NCBI RefSeq assembly: GCF_014200455.1
Contig: NZ_JACHBW010000007.1
Span: forward strand, 248,001 to 312,000
Direction of reading: 5' to 3'
Length of the DNA: 64,000 nt
Source of the DNA: Paraburkholderia bannensis
GTDB lineage: Bacteria > Pseudomonadota > Gammaproteobacteria > Burkholderiales > Burkholderiaceae
Under the pieces are notes generated by a model that saw only the letters and a list, made by a program, of their open reading frames with translations, ran no database searches and was not told the origin of the DNA. Positions 56,122 through 64,000 of the stretch are shown here, piece after piece. A program made the position numbers and the translations under genes. Position 1 is the stretch's first letter. Each line of letters starts with the position of its first letter.

Positions 56122-57273
56122 CTAGTTCAGCGAGGCGAGGAACTGATCGACGGCCTCGAAGTGATCCGCCCAGCTAGGTGCGCTAAATCGCTCGATACGC
56201 ACGAGTTGCGTCGCGCGCGCGCCGTTGTTGGGCGCTGCATAGGCTTCAACGCTGGCCAGCCAGCCCGGGCCGTCGAGTGGGTCGAGATAGTCGGGGATAT
56301 TATCGGCGATCTCGCGGAATACGCCGAGATCACTGGCAATCACCGGTACGCCGAGCGCCAGTGCTTCGACGAGCGGCATGCCGTAGCCCTCGACGAACGA
56401 CGGGAACAGCAAGGCCTGCGCGTGTTGCATCCACGTGCGCAAGTCCTCGTCGGAGCAGCCGTGCAGTTCGATCACGGCGCCCTGCAGGTGAGTGCAGCGA
56501 TCGAGCATGTCGATGGCGTTCTCGCATTCCCAGCCGCGACGGCCGATCACAACGAGCTTCGGCGCTGCAGCGCCGTGACGTTCAACGAGGCGCCGCCAGA
56601 CTTGAAGCAGAAACCAGTGGTTCTTGCGCGGCTCGATCGTTCCCAGCACAACGAAATAGGGTTGTGCGATGGGTGCGGGATGCGGCGTGCGCGTGGTGAT
56701 CGCAGGGGCGAGCCGGGCGACGACGCTGGCGGGCAAGGGCAGGCCGGCTTGTTTCGCTTCGGCGGCGAGTACGTCGAGCGTGTCCTGGGAGTTGGCGATC
56801 AGGCCGTCAGCGTGGGTGAGCGCGGTGTGGATGCGTTGGCGGTGCGCGGCGTCGACGCCGGGGCGGCAGAATTCGGCGTGGGTCAGCGGGATGAGGTCGT
56901 GGACCATGAAGACCGGGCGCAACCCGCGCTTTTTCATCGCGTTGTAATAGCGCTGAAATTCCATGCCGTTATGGCTGGTGTGGAGGAGGACGCCTTTGTC
57001 CCTGTTCTTTGGGCCCAGATGCTTGATGCAGGCGCGTGCTACGAGTTCGCGAATTGCATAACGTTTGCGCACGCCGGAAATAATCAATCCGAACGCGTTT
57101 TGCGAGTCTTTTTCAGATAAAACCGTCGAAAAACCGCGTTCGCTCAGGACTGCGTGCGCGCCGGCGCCATAACGCTCGATGTAAGCAATGCCGACACGGT
57201 CAACACCAGTGGGTAGCAGACCGTCGTAAAGGCGTGTCAACAGGCGGGTGACGTCCAGGAGAATTCTTGACAC
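56122..57273 (-). CDS. Family 4 glycosyltransferase
   Basis: A 383-aa GT-B enzyme. It starts (GTG at 57273) with ILLDVTRLLTRLYDG, includes VFMVHDLIPLTHAEF and GLIANSQDTLDVL, then PYFVVLGTIEPRKNHWFLL near residue 210 (a strong GT4 mannosyltransferase-like donor signature), and SFVEGYGMPLVEALALG followed by VPVIASD near residue 305. The donor may be GDP-mannose given the ManC gene nearby, but this is inferred. It is followed one base later by kpsC in the same direction. No ribosome site is evident before the GTG. Confidence 0.9.
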   Translation of the reverse strand: MSRILLDVTRLLTRLYDGLLPTGVDRVGIAYIERYGAGAHAVLSERGFSTVLSEKDSQNAFGLIISGVRKRYAIRELVARACIKHLGPKNRDKGVLLHTSHNGMEFQRYYNAMKKRGLRPVFMVHDLIPLTHAEFCRPGVDAAHRQRIHTALTHADGLIANSQDTLDVLAAEAKQAGLPLPASVVARLAPAITTRTPHPAPIAQPYFVVLGTIEPRKNHWFLLQVWRRLVERHGAAAPKLVVIGRRGWECENAIDMLDRCTHLQGAVIELHGCSDEDLRTWMQHAQALLFPSFVEGYGMPLVEALALGVPVIASDLGVFREIADNIPDYLDPLDGPGWLASVEAYAAPNNGARATQLVRIERFSAPSWADHFEAVDQFLASLN

Positions 57274-57559
57274 GAGGATGCGTTCTGGTCTTGGCGACAG
57301 GAGTCGCTGGCTTCTAACGTTACTGTCAAATACTTTCTAATACGTCCATTCTATTTCAAGTGTCGGGGTGCGGCAATTTTTCGAAGCTGCGTATTCTTGA
57401 CTTGCTTATCTTGACTGGCAAAGAGGTTTTCTGCTCTGAATCGCCCGGCGTGCCTGACCTCGCAGATCATTGGCACGTGTTTTTTTTGTCGGCGACATAC
57501 TAATTGAAGAGTCATCGTGCGACAATTCTGGCCGCTAGGAAATTACAAAATGGAAAGCG
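57274..57559. promoter_or_regulatory. Divergent promoter region between the GT4-kpsC operon and the export lipoprotein gene
   Basis: A 286-base AT-rich stretch with several TTGACT strings on the plus strand near 57395-57415 and a long T-run near 57480, but no complete -35/-10 pair on either strand. It must drive both outward-facing transcripts. Confidence 0.4.
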
Positions 57560-58729
57560 ATGTCGCGTTTGTCATATGGGGCTTTGTGGGCAACGTATGT
57601 TGCCGGGGCTGTGATGCTGGCGGGTTGCGCGGGGGCGATTCCAACCTCCGGTCCAAGCAGATCGCAGATTGATAACGTACAGGCGGCCCCCGATGCCGCG
57701 GGTATCCAGATTGTCGATCTGACCGATAGCGTCGCGCGCAAGTTGTTCGCTGAGCGGCAATCCGCAGATTTTGCGACGACCCTTGGAGGCAACACGGAAT
57801 TCAGGCAGCAACTTGGGATTGGCGATCTCGTTGACGTATCCATCTGGGAAGCACCTCCGGCGACGTTATTTTCTGCATCTGGCGCGGAAGGTAAAGGCAT
57901 CGGGGCAGGGTCCCAGGTGACAGCGTTGCCAGAGCAACTCGTAGACGGCGACGGTAACATCACGGTCCCGTTCATCGGCGCATTGAAGGCTGCGGGACGT
58001 ACTCCAAGCCAGCTTCAACGAGACATCGTGGGGCGTTTGCGCGGTATCGCGCATGATCCGCAGGTGCTTGTGCGGCTTGCGAGTAACGCTACGTCGTACG
58101 TGACAGTTGTTGGTGATGTCGCGGCCAACAAGCGCATGCCTTTGAGCGCTCGTGGCGAACGTGTGTTGGATGCCATCGCGTTCGCAGGTGGCGCGCGTGA
58201 ATCGGTCGACAAGGTGACTGTTCAGGTGACACGCGGCGATGTTGTCGCCTCACTCCCCATGCAGGCGCTCATTCGTGATCCACGGCAAAACGTGCCGTTG
58301 CACGCAGGCGATGTCGTGACTGCGGTGTTCCAGCCCTATAGTTTCACGGTGCTCGGCGCGACAGGCAAGAATCAGGAAGTTAACTTCGAGGCTCAAGGGG
58401 TCTCGCTTGCTCAGGCATTGGCTCGCGCAGGTGGATTGGAAGATTCTCGCTCGGACGTCCGGGGTGTATTCATTTTCCGATTCGAAGATGCGAGCGCGCT
58501 GACATGGCCGACTAAGCCGGTTCGCACCACCGCGGATGGAAAGGTGCCTGTGATTTATCGAGTGGATTTGCGGGACGCCAATTCGTTCTTCGTTGCGCAA
58601 AATTTCATGATGGACAATAAGGACCTTCTGTACGTCTCGAATGCCCCAGTGAGCGAGTGGCAAAAGGTTTTGAATCTGTTCTTTTCAGTCGCATATCCCG
58701 TGGTGACTGGCGTCCAAACGTTCAGATAA
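57560..58729 (+). CDS. Outer-membrane polysaccharide export lipoprotein (Wza/KpsD family)
   Basis: A 389-aa OPX protein. The first ~20 residues are a lipoprotein signal with the lipobox LAGC at Cys23. Then come the poly-export domain (LGIGDLVDVSIWEAPP, then VDGDGNITVPFIGALKAAG) and SLBB-type segments (VVGDVAANKRMPLSA, VLDAIAFAGGARE; VLGATGKNQEVNFEAQG). OPX proteins form the octameric channel through which capsule or exopolysaccharide leaves the cell. GGAAAG precedes the ATG at 57560. The gene has no co-polymerase (KpsE or Wzc) next to it, which is unusual. Confidence 0.94.
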   Translation: MSRLSYGALWATYVAGAVMLAGCAGAIPTSGPSRSQIDNVQAAPDAAGIQIVDLTDSVARKLFAERQSADFATTLGGNTEFRQQLGIGDLVDVSIWEAPPATLFSASGAEGKGIGAGSQVTALPEQLVDGDGNITVPFIGALKAAGRTPSQLQRDIVGRLRGIAHDPQVLVRLASNATSYVTVVGDVAANKRMPLSARGERVLDAIAFAGGARESVDKVTVQVTRGDVVASLPMQALIRDPRQNVPLHAGDVVTAVFQPYSFTVLGATGKNQEVNFEAQGVSLAQALARAGGLEDSRSDVRGVFIFRFEDASALTWPTKPVRTTADGKVPVIYRVDLRDANSFFVAQNFMMDNKDLLYVSNAPVSEWQKVLNLFFSVAYPVVTGVQTFR

Positions 58730-59110
58730 ATGTTGCTGTTGTTACGCGGCGAACGGAGCGATTCCGCTTCGCCGCGATTCGACGTCAGGTTCTTTCGTTT
58801 GAATTGCGTTCATAAAAAATCGGAATACTGAAGAAGCGCGCCGGCAACGTCACGTAGTGACGTAGGTTGCGAAGGAAGCACTACCGACGGACCACCCTCT
58901 CGAAGCCGCGGATCACCAATATCGTTGCCAGCGAACTGGTCAGCAGTCTCAAAAATCAGGTTCAACGCTTGTTGTTAATTCCAGTTATCCTTGGCATTTT
59001 TTTAATAAAAACGGAACGGTCAGTTGACGGCGCAAGCAGTGCCGCGTGAATGACGAGCGGCCTTTGGGTTGAAGCAGAAGAATATCTACTTGATTAAATA
59101 AGGGCATAAA
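58730..59110. other. 381-bp gap before the sulfotransferase gene
   Basis: No supported gene. One 60-codon frame (58867-59049) has a short hydrophobic stretch, but it lacks a ribosome site and family resemblance. GC content is clearly lower than upstream. The region might be the remnant of a deleted gene such as a kpsE-like gene, but nothing in the sequence proves that. Confidence 0.4.
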
Positions 59111-60202
59111 ATGAGTCGAAGCTTCCATACTATGATTCCCGGCAACGCGGTGGTGGAAAATAAAACGATTGTTGTCCTCGGGTTCGCGCGGGGCGGCACT
59201 TCGCTAATTTCCGGAATGCTGAGGGAATTTGGTGTCTTTATGGGAGACAACGCTCACGCATTAAAGCACGAGATTGATTTGTTCCATGAGAATGATAGTT
59301 CTCAGGCAATCATTCATCGTGTTGAAGATCTAGATAAGCAATATAAGATGTGGGGTTGGAAATCACCACGTGCTGTCTTCTTTGTCGACAAGCTGGCGTG
59401 TTACCTCAGCAATCCGCATTTTATTATTGCCCTGCGGAATCCAATTGCTGTTTGTCAATCTGTTGGTCGTCACAATAAGCTGCCAATGGCAGTTACCATG
59501 CGGGATATAGCGCCAGTATTCTCAGCGATCGCTGAGTTCACCAGTCGATGCCCATATCCACTCGCATTTTTTAATTTTGACGAAGTTAACGAATCACCTC
59601 GTCAATTGGTGGAAGATCTGAGGGAGTTTCTTGGTATTTCAGATCCAGACGGAAAGTTAGCTGCCAAAGCAACGGCATTTTTTCACGCCGAAGGTGGCTA
59701 CCATGCCGTCAGTGCGGATGTGGACCGCGCAGAGGAGTTAAGACTTAATCTGGAGGTTGATAATCGGATCGATTCCATTGGGATCATAGAGTCGCTTGTC
59801 CCCCCGCGGGTGAACCAGATGCGGGAGATGACGCGACTCTTGGAGGAAGACAGTAGCAAAGCCGATGCGATCGTTAAGCATCTTGGAAACAAGCTGGACA
59901 AACTGCGTGCCACTCAGGCTGAGGTTGAATCATCAATCGATGGCAAAGAAGTCGACGGTGACGCAGAGGAAATGAGTCCTGTTTTGGATAGTGCGAATAT
60001 TTACGAAAATAACATTGAAGAAAAGCTGGCTTACGTGGATAAAAACTGGTTTCGTGCCGAGGAGACGCTGTCAATGTACGCTGAAGCCAATGCGGAACTT
60101 CATCGGGCGACGTTACGGCGCCATAGTCTCCAGCGTCAGATTGGTAAGCTCGAAAGCTTGATTTCAGAGGCGACCACGGTGAAAGGTACTACTTCGGAAT
60201 AA
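59111..60202 (+). CDS. Sulfotransferase family protein with C-terminal coiled coil
   Basis: A 363-aa protein. Near residue 20 it has VLGFARGGTSLISGML, the P-loop-like 5'-phosphosulfate binding loop, and near residue 115 FIIALRNPIAVCQSVGRH, matching the 3'-phosphate binding segment of PAPS sulfotransferases. Residues ~235-360 are charged and form a coiled coil (NKLDKLRATQAEVESS, ANAELHRATLRRHSLQRQ). It would move a sulfuryl group from PAPS to a sugar. The cysC gene in the same locus would supply PAPS. AAGGG lies before the ATG. The gene is richer in A/T than its neighbours, suggesting recent acquisition. The acceptor is unknown. Confidence 0.85.
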   Translation: MSRSFHTMIPGNAVVENKTIVVLGFARGGTSLISGMLREFGVFMGDNAHALKHEIDLFHENDSSQAIIHRVEDLDKQYKMWGWKSPRAVFFVDKLACYLSNPHFIIALRNPIAVCQSVGRHNKLPMAVTMRDIAPVFSAIAEFTSRCPYPLAFFNFDEVNESPRQLVEDLREFLGISDPDGKLAAKATAFFHAEGGYHAVSADVDRAEELRLNLEVDNRIDSIGIIESLVPPRVNQMREMTRLLEEDSSKADAIVKHLGNKLDKLRATQAEVESSIDGKEVDGDAEEMSPVLDSANIYENNIEEKLAYVDKNWFRAEETLSMYAEANAELHRATLRRHSLQRQIGKLESLISEATTVKGTTSE

Positions 60203-60235
60203 ACGCCAGTCTCGTTCGTGGTTACGTCGATAAAG

Positions 60236-60348
60236 AAATCAAGAACGCCTCAAGTGGATCCTCTTACTGTTTGCATCGATCGAAAATGTAACGTTGTACA
60301 TTTTTCGATCGACAGCCAACTGTTCGAGGCGTAATAGTTCCTTGATTT
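60236..60348. repeat. Nested inverted repeats between convergent genes
   Basis: The inner stem pairs TCGATCGAAAATGTA (60276-60290) with TACATTTTTCGATCGA (60297-60312), differing by one A, around a 6-base loop. The outer arms AAATCAAG/AACGCCTC (60236-60251) and GAGGCG/CTTGATTT (within 60326-60348) also pair with a small bulge. Together they could form one long hairpin or cruciform. It may be a bidirectional terminator, a small mobile-element remnant or a structured RNA. Confidence 0.55.
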
Positions 60349-60473
60349 AAGAGCCTGCTTGTCGTGTTCGAGATTGCCTTTCTGTTGGCATAGCTATTCC
60401 GCGCCCCGTGGACAAACCCGCTTGATCTCTTAACGGGCGGCCTTAGCTTTCGAGGATAGTGTTCTTCAGATTT

Positions 60474-62018
60474 TTACGTGTCTTGCCGACCAATTTGCGT
60501 CAGGAACGCCTCCCATTTTGGCAAGATTGCTTCGGGCAAATAGCGCGCCGATACAGCGGCGCCTCGCTCGATCATCATCTTGCGTCGCGCGCTGGCATTC
60601 TCGTCAGAGAGCACTTGCAGCAGGCAGGCCTTCAGATTGGTGTCCGAGTGAGAATCGAAGTACTCGGCTGCATCGCCGTAGATTTCGCGATGTACTGCGA
60701 TGTCCGACGCGACAACAGCGCCGCCACTGCGCATTGACTCAATTCCCGAAAAATCAAAGCCTTCGGCCAGGCTAGGGCAGACCGTCACTGCTGCGTGTCG
60801 ATAAAGCACGCGTAATTCACTTGCAGGTACACGATCAAGCGCGAATAGCGCGCCCTGCTGGATCCACGGCCGCATGTCACGGACGATTTGGTCTGCTCCC
60901 CATCCGTTGCTGCCGACGATCACAAGTTTGAGAGTGCTGTCATATTCGGTTCGTAGCGCAGCGAACGCGGAGATTAGGAGGCTGTGATTCTTGCGCGGTT
61001 CAATTGTCGAGACAACCAATAGATACTTCATGCCGGCATCGTCGGTCGTGTCGACATCCTGGGGCGTGCTCACCCCGTCGTGCACAATTGCATTGCGGCG
61101 AGCACGGACGATTTGCGCGACTCGTGCGGGGGGAGGATTCTCGCAGAAGTAATGGTGCGACACCATGTTATGGATCGTGACGCTGCGCGCTTCGGTTTCC
61201 GGAAAGACGGTCATCAAGGCTTGGCGTGTGGTCTCCGAGACGCAGGCAAAATAGGCACCGCTAGCGACGTTGTCTGCCAGAGCCTGAAAATGTGTTGCCT
61301 GGTGCCGGGCCTTGTTTGCGAACGCATGAGGCATGAAGATTGGCAACGCGTCGTGATATCGGATGACAAGTTTGGTGTTTTTTGTGACGCGTCCAGGGTA
61401 AGGCGTCTGTGCGACGAAGATGTCGATGCCAGACGTATCAAGCGTCGGATAAACCGGACGGCCTCGCCACTTGCGCGTCAGCAATCCTGCGGATTGTAGG
61501 ATATTCCAAGGCACTTGACAGACAAGGTGATCGCGACTCGTTACGGGTTCAAAGTCCTCTGGCGGGAGCGTTTTTTCAAATAGCGCGTGCCAGACGTATT
61601 CCTCAAAATGTCGAGGCTCGAACTTTGTGAGTCTGACTAATTTGCGATTGCCGCCGAGGACGGCGGAAAGCATCAGTCGGTAGGCCACGCGTCGGCGTTT
61701 CAGGTACAACCGTATTTCGTCGAATAACTTGCCGCTCGGCTTTGTGTCGAGACTGACGATCAAGCGGGAGTAGCGATCGTAACGCTTGCTGTCAGGCTCG
61801 CGCGTAGTTTCACGAGAGTTCAACTCGCGTGGCGTCCCGGCTATGAGAAAGCGCAGTGACGTCTGCAGCAGACCTGTTATGTCGATCGACTGACTATCGC
61901 AGAAAGCACGGAACAACAACCGGGTTTCCTGTGGTATCCCGGCGAATCCGTCGAGTGCCGGACGCATTTCCAGCAATGTGCGAAGCTTTTGGGTAGAGGG
62001 CAAGACGGAATAGCTCAT
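60474..62018 (-). CDS. Family 4 glycosyltransferase with long N-terminal region
   Basis: 514 aa from the ATG at 62018, which overlaps the stop of the upstream gene (ATGA). The N-terminal ~260 residues carry LVIRYHDALPIFMPHAF and YFACVSETTRQALMTVFP; the C-terminal GT4 donor half shows YLLVVSTIEPRKNHSLLI near residue 330 and CPSLAEGFDFSGIESMRSGG near residue 440. The extra ~130 residues before the usual GT4 start are unassigned. This gene and the tandem GT2 upstream are translationally coupled, so they likely act on the same chain. Longer frame readings up to 62207 lie inside the neighbour. Confidence 0.88.
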   Translation of the reverse strand: MSYSVLPSTQKLRTLLEMRPALDGFAGIPQETRLLFRAFCDSQSIDITGLLQTSLRFLIAGTPRELNSRETTREPDSKRYDRYSRLIVSLDTKPSGKLFDEIRLYLKRRRVAYRLMLSAVLGGNRKLVRLTKFEPRHFEEYVWHALFEKTLPPEDFEPVTSRDHLVCQVPWNILQSAGLLTRKWRGRPVYPTLDTSGIDIFVAQTPYPGRVTKNTKLVIRYHDALPIFMPHAFANKARHQATHFQALADNVASGAYFACVSETTRQALMTVFPETEARSVTIHNMVSHHYFCENPPPARVAQIVRARRNAIVHDGVSTPQDVDTTDDAGMKYLLVVSTIEPRKNHSLLISAFAALRTEYDSTLKLVIVGSNGWGADQIVRDMRPWIQQGALFALDRVPASELRVLYRHAAVTVCPSLAEGFDFSGIESMRSGGAVVASDIAVHREIYGDAAEYFDSHSDTNLKACLLQVLSDENASARRKMMIERGAAVSARYLPEAILPKWEAFLTQIGRQDT

Positions 62019-64000
62019 GTCAGGGTAACGTGCGCGCCAGTGCCGACGGTCTTGCTCGACGCGCCTGATGCTTGGCATCGTGGCGGCCATGCGTATCCGA
62101 AATCTTCGGCTTCGAGCGTCAGGTTTGGGTTGTAGGCTGGGTCGTTGTGCAGCAAGTCGCCCCACATCTGTTTCATATATGCTACTTCGCGAGCGGTGCG
62201 TATGCACTTTTCGGGCGTGTCGTCGTGGCCGCGAGTGGCCGACTCGTGATGGTACAACTCAGCATACGGAGTCCAAATGTTCCGGTATCCCGCTGCCTGT
62301 ACACGCAAGCAAAAATCCACATCGTTGCAGGTGATCGCAAGTTCCCTTTCGTTCAGGCCTCCGACCTCTTCGAATACATCCTTGCGCACGACAAGACAGG
62401 CTCCTGTTACAGCCGAAAATGCCTGAATGACGGACGCTCGTCCGCGCGCGCCGGGATGTCCTTGCGGAAAGAACCGATGAACGTGCCCCGCTATATCATG
62501 TATGCCGAGCACGACACCCGCATGTTGAAGCGTGTCATCGGGGTACCATAACCGTGCGCCAACGCAGCCTATCTCCGGACGCGCTGCGTGGCTGACCATC
62601 TCCGAGAGCCAGTCAGGCGTGATTACTTCAATATCGTTGTTGACGAGGCCGAAGATGGCGCCACGTGCATGGCGGGCGGCGAGATTGTTGAGTCGGGAGT
62701 AGTTAAATGGCTCATCGTCCCGGATGACCTGTATTTGCTTCTCGTCTGCAAGTTTGCGCAAATACCGAAGCGTGGAGGGGTCGTCGGAACCGTTGTCGAC
62801 GATGAGGATTTCGTACGGTGAATAGGTTGTTTTTTTAAGAATCGATTCAATGCAGCGCTGCAACAGATGCAGCGAATTGCGTGTCGGTATTACGAGACTC
62901 ACAAGCGGCAATACGTCCGGCAGTCGATAGCGTAGCCGGTAGGCAACTCCATCGTTCTCGATCTCCGCTGCGATGCCGCGCCTTGCGAAGTGCTCTTGAA
63001 GCGCACGCCGGCCGGCATCGAGTGCATAAGACTTGATTTCTACTTGAGATGCCGTGCTCGACGAGTGTGCGCGCCAGTGGTACAGGACGCGGGGGATGTG
63101 ATGAATTTCTGTCGCCGCAGTGCGTTCGATGCATCTCAAGGCGAGATCGTAGTCTTGTGCTCCCTCGAAGCCGATACGGAAGCCGCCGATCTCGCTAATC
63201 AGTGAGCGTTTGTAAGCACTAAGATGGCAGAAGAAGTTGTGTGAGTAGAATAGATCGGGGTTCCACTCGCTCTTGAAGTATGGATCTGAGCGCAATCCCG
63301 CTTCGTCGATTTTGTCTTCGTCGGAGTAGATGATTCGCGCAGCGGGCGTGTGACCGATTGCGCTGACCACTTCGAACAGAGCATGTTCGGCGAGTAGATC
63401 ATCCTGGTCGAGAAATGCGACCCATTCGCCAGTCGCCAGTTCCAACGCGCCATTCGACGCGGCGGAGATGTGGCCGTTGATGGGCAGGCGGACGGACTTG
63501 ATGCGGGAATCCTTCGAGCGATACTCGTCGAGTAAGTCGCCCACTTGCGAATCTGTCGACGCGTCGTCAGCGATGCATAACTCCCAGTTGTCGTAGAGTT
63601 GCGCGCGAACCGACTCGATAGCTTCTCGGAGCCAGTCGATGCGCGGGTTGTAGACCGGCATGACAACGGAGATCAGTGGCGTGCTGGCGAGCGTTCCGAT
63701 ATCGACGCGGATGGCATCGCGTTCGGTTTCGCTCAGGGTGCCAAATGCCTGAACCCACTTCGTGTAGCCGCCAATATCGCTACCCTCTTCGAATACGTCG
63801 CAGTAATGGTGCCACAGTGCGTCCGTCGGGAGAGGCGCGCTTGTCCGGTTGACGGTAATTCTGTATGCAGGATGCGACGTCATCAGGCGTTTGTGCATCC
63901 TGGAAGTCGCGAAGCGCTGCGTAACGCGCACTAAAGCGAAATGGGCGATGCAGACATCCGTGCAGGGGAGGTCGAAATGCAACTCCAACGGTCCGTTCTG
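62015..64000 (-). CDS. Tandem GT2 glycosyltransferase, 5' end outside the window
   Basis: The frame is open through base 64000, so the gene probably starts beyond the window; an internal TTG at 63988 is a poor start. The visible ~661 residues begin with a beta-rich piece (LHFDLPCTDVCIAHF) that aligns by eye with the beta domain of the 1150-aa fusion, then GT2 domain 1 (PLISVVMPVYN, CIADDAS, FLDQDDLL, PRVLYHWR) and domain 2 (LVSLVIPTRNS, ILIVDNGSDD, NNDIEVITPDW, CNDVDFCLRV, LYHHESATRG). It belongs to the same paralogous group as the genes at 32256 and 34180. It is coupled to the GT4 gene downstream. Confidence 0.9.
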   Translation of the reverse strand, partial: QNGPLELHFDLPCTDVCIAHFALVRVTQRFATSRMHKRLMTSHPAYRITVNRTSAPLPTDALWHHYCDVFEEGSDIGGYTKWVQAFGTLSETERDAIRVDIGTLASTPLISVVMPVYNPRIDWLREAIESVRAQLYDNWELCIADDASTDSQVGDLLDEYRSKDSRIKSVRLPINGHISAASNGALELATGEWVAFLDQDDLLAEHALFEVVSAIGHTPAARIIYSDEDKIDEAGLRSDPYFKSEWNPDLFYSHNFFCHLSAYKRSLISEIGGFRIGFEGAQDYDLALRCIERTAATEIHHIPRVLYHWRAHSSSTASQVEIKSYALDAGRRALQEHFARRGIAAEIENDGVAYRLRYRLPDVLPLVSLVIPTRNSLHLLQRCIESILKKTTYSPYEILIVDNGSDDPSTLRYLRKLADEKQIQVIRDDEPFNYSRLNNLAARHARGAIFGLVNNDIEVITPDWLSEMVSHAARPEIGCVGARLWYPDDTLQHAGVVLGIHDIAGHVHRFFPQGHPGARGRASVIQAFSAVTGACLVVRKDVFEEVGGLNERELAITCNDVDFCLRVQAAGYRNIWTPYAELYHHESATRGHDDTPEKCIRTAREVAYMKQMWGDLLHNDPAYNPNLTLEAEDFGYAWPPRCQASGASSKTVGTGAHVTLT

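Noticed and set aside
58867..59049. 60-aa frame with a hydrophobic stretch
   Set aside because: No ribosome site, no recognisable family and low-GC background make chance likely.

Overview
The window looks like a chromosome segment from a Burkholderiaceae betaproteobacterium (Burkholderia, Paraburkholderia or Caballeronia type). The support is the high GC content and codon use, a groESL operon with a CIRCE operator, the order yqgE-ruvX-pyrB-pyrC'-plsC, and an apaH gene flanking an rfbBACD (dTDP-L-rhamnose) surface-polysaccharide locus, an arrangement known from Burkholderia O-antigen loci. No tRNA, rRNA, CRISPR array, insertion sequence or phage gene was seen.

Layout. (1) 1-9583: the 5' part of an NRPS-type adenylation gene and an Sfp-type phosphopantetheinyl transferase (both minus), then a plus-strand run: GT2 glycosyltransferase, FkbH-like HAD/GNAT protein, HAD-UbiA fusion, polytopic membrane protein and small EamA transporter. 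The last three read like a kit for making, using and flipping a polyprenyl-phosphate sugar. (2) 9584-12138: heat-shock regulated groES-groEL with overlapping sigma-70/sigma-32 promoters, CIRCE and a terminator. (3) 12185-23877: mostly housekeeping genes: two GT2 genes (one GtrB-like), thiD-like kinase, rubredoxin, an unknown 508-aa protein, yqgE, ruvX, pyrB, a catalytically dead dihydroorotase homologue, plsC, a 2OG-Fe(II) oxygenase and apaH. (4) 24292-46063 (mainly plus): polysaccharide operon with rfbBACD, a heptose kinase/epimerase pair, a rhamnosyltransferase-like GT2, Wzm/Wzt, very large multi-domain glycosyltransferases, an O-acyltransferase (minus), and an initiation module (4-reductase/epimerase, WecA/WbpL-like transferase, WbpM-like 4,6-dehydratase). 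(5) 46150-57273 (all minus): GT-B protein with coiled-coil tail, polysaccharide pyruvyl transferase, galE, GT4, cysC, mannose-1-phosphate guanylyltransferase, GT4 and kpsC. (6) 57560-64000: outer-membrane polysaccharide export lipoprotein and a sulfotransferase with a coiled-coil tail (plus), then a GT4 and a truncated tandem GT2 gene (minus).

How the genes work together. Region 4 supplies dTDP-rhamnose and a 6-deoxy-HexNAc primer, loads the primer on undecaprenyl phosphate, extends it with multi-domain glycosyltransferases and exports it through Wzm/Wzt, which is an ABC-dependent O-antigen logic. Regions 5-6 supply UDP-Gal, GDP-Man and PAPS, a Kdo-linker transferase (KpsC), an outer-membrane exporter and a sulfotransferase, which suggests a second, capsule-like and possibly sulfated and pyruvylated glycan. 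The most unusual items are the 1150-aa methyltransferase/coiled-coil/double-GT2 fusion beside a Wzt with no carbohydrate-binding domain, the cysC plus sulfotransferase pairing, and the HAD-UbiA/membrane protein/EamA module.
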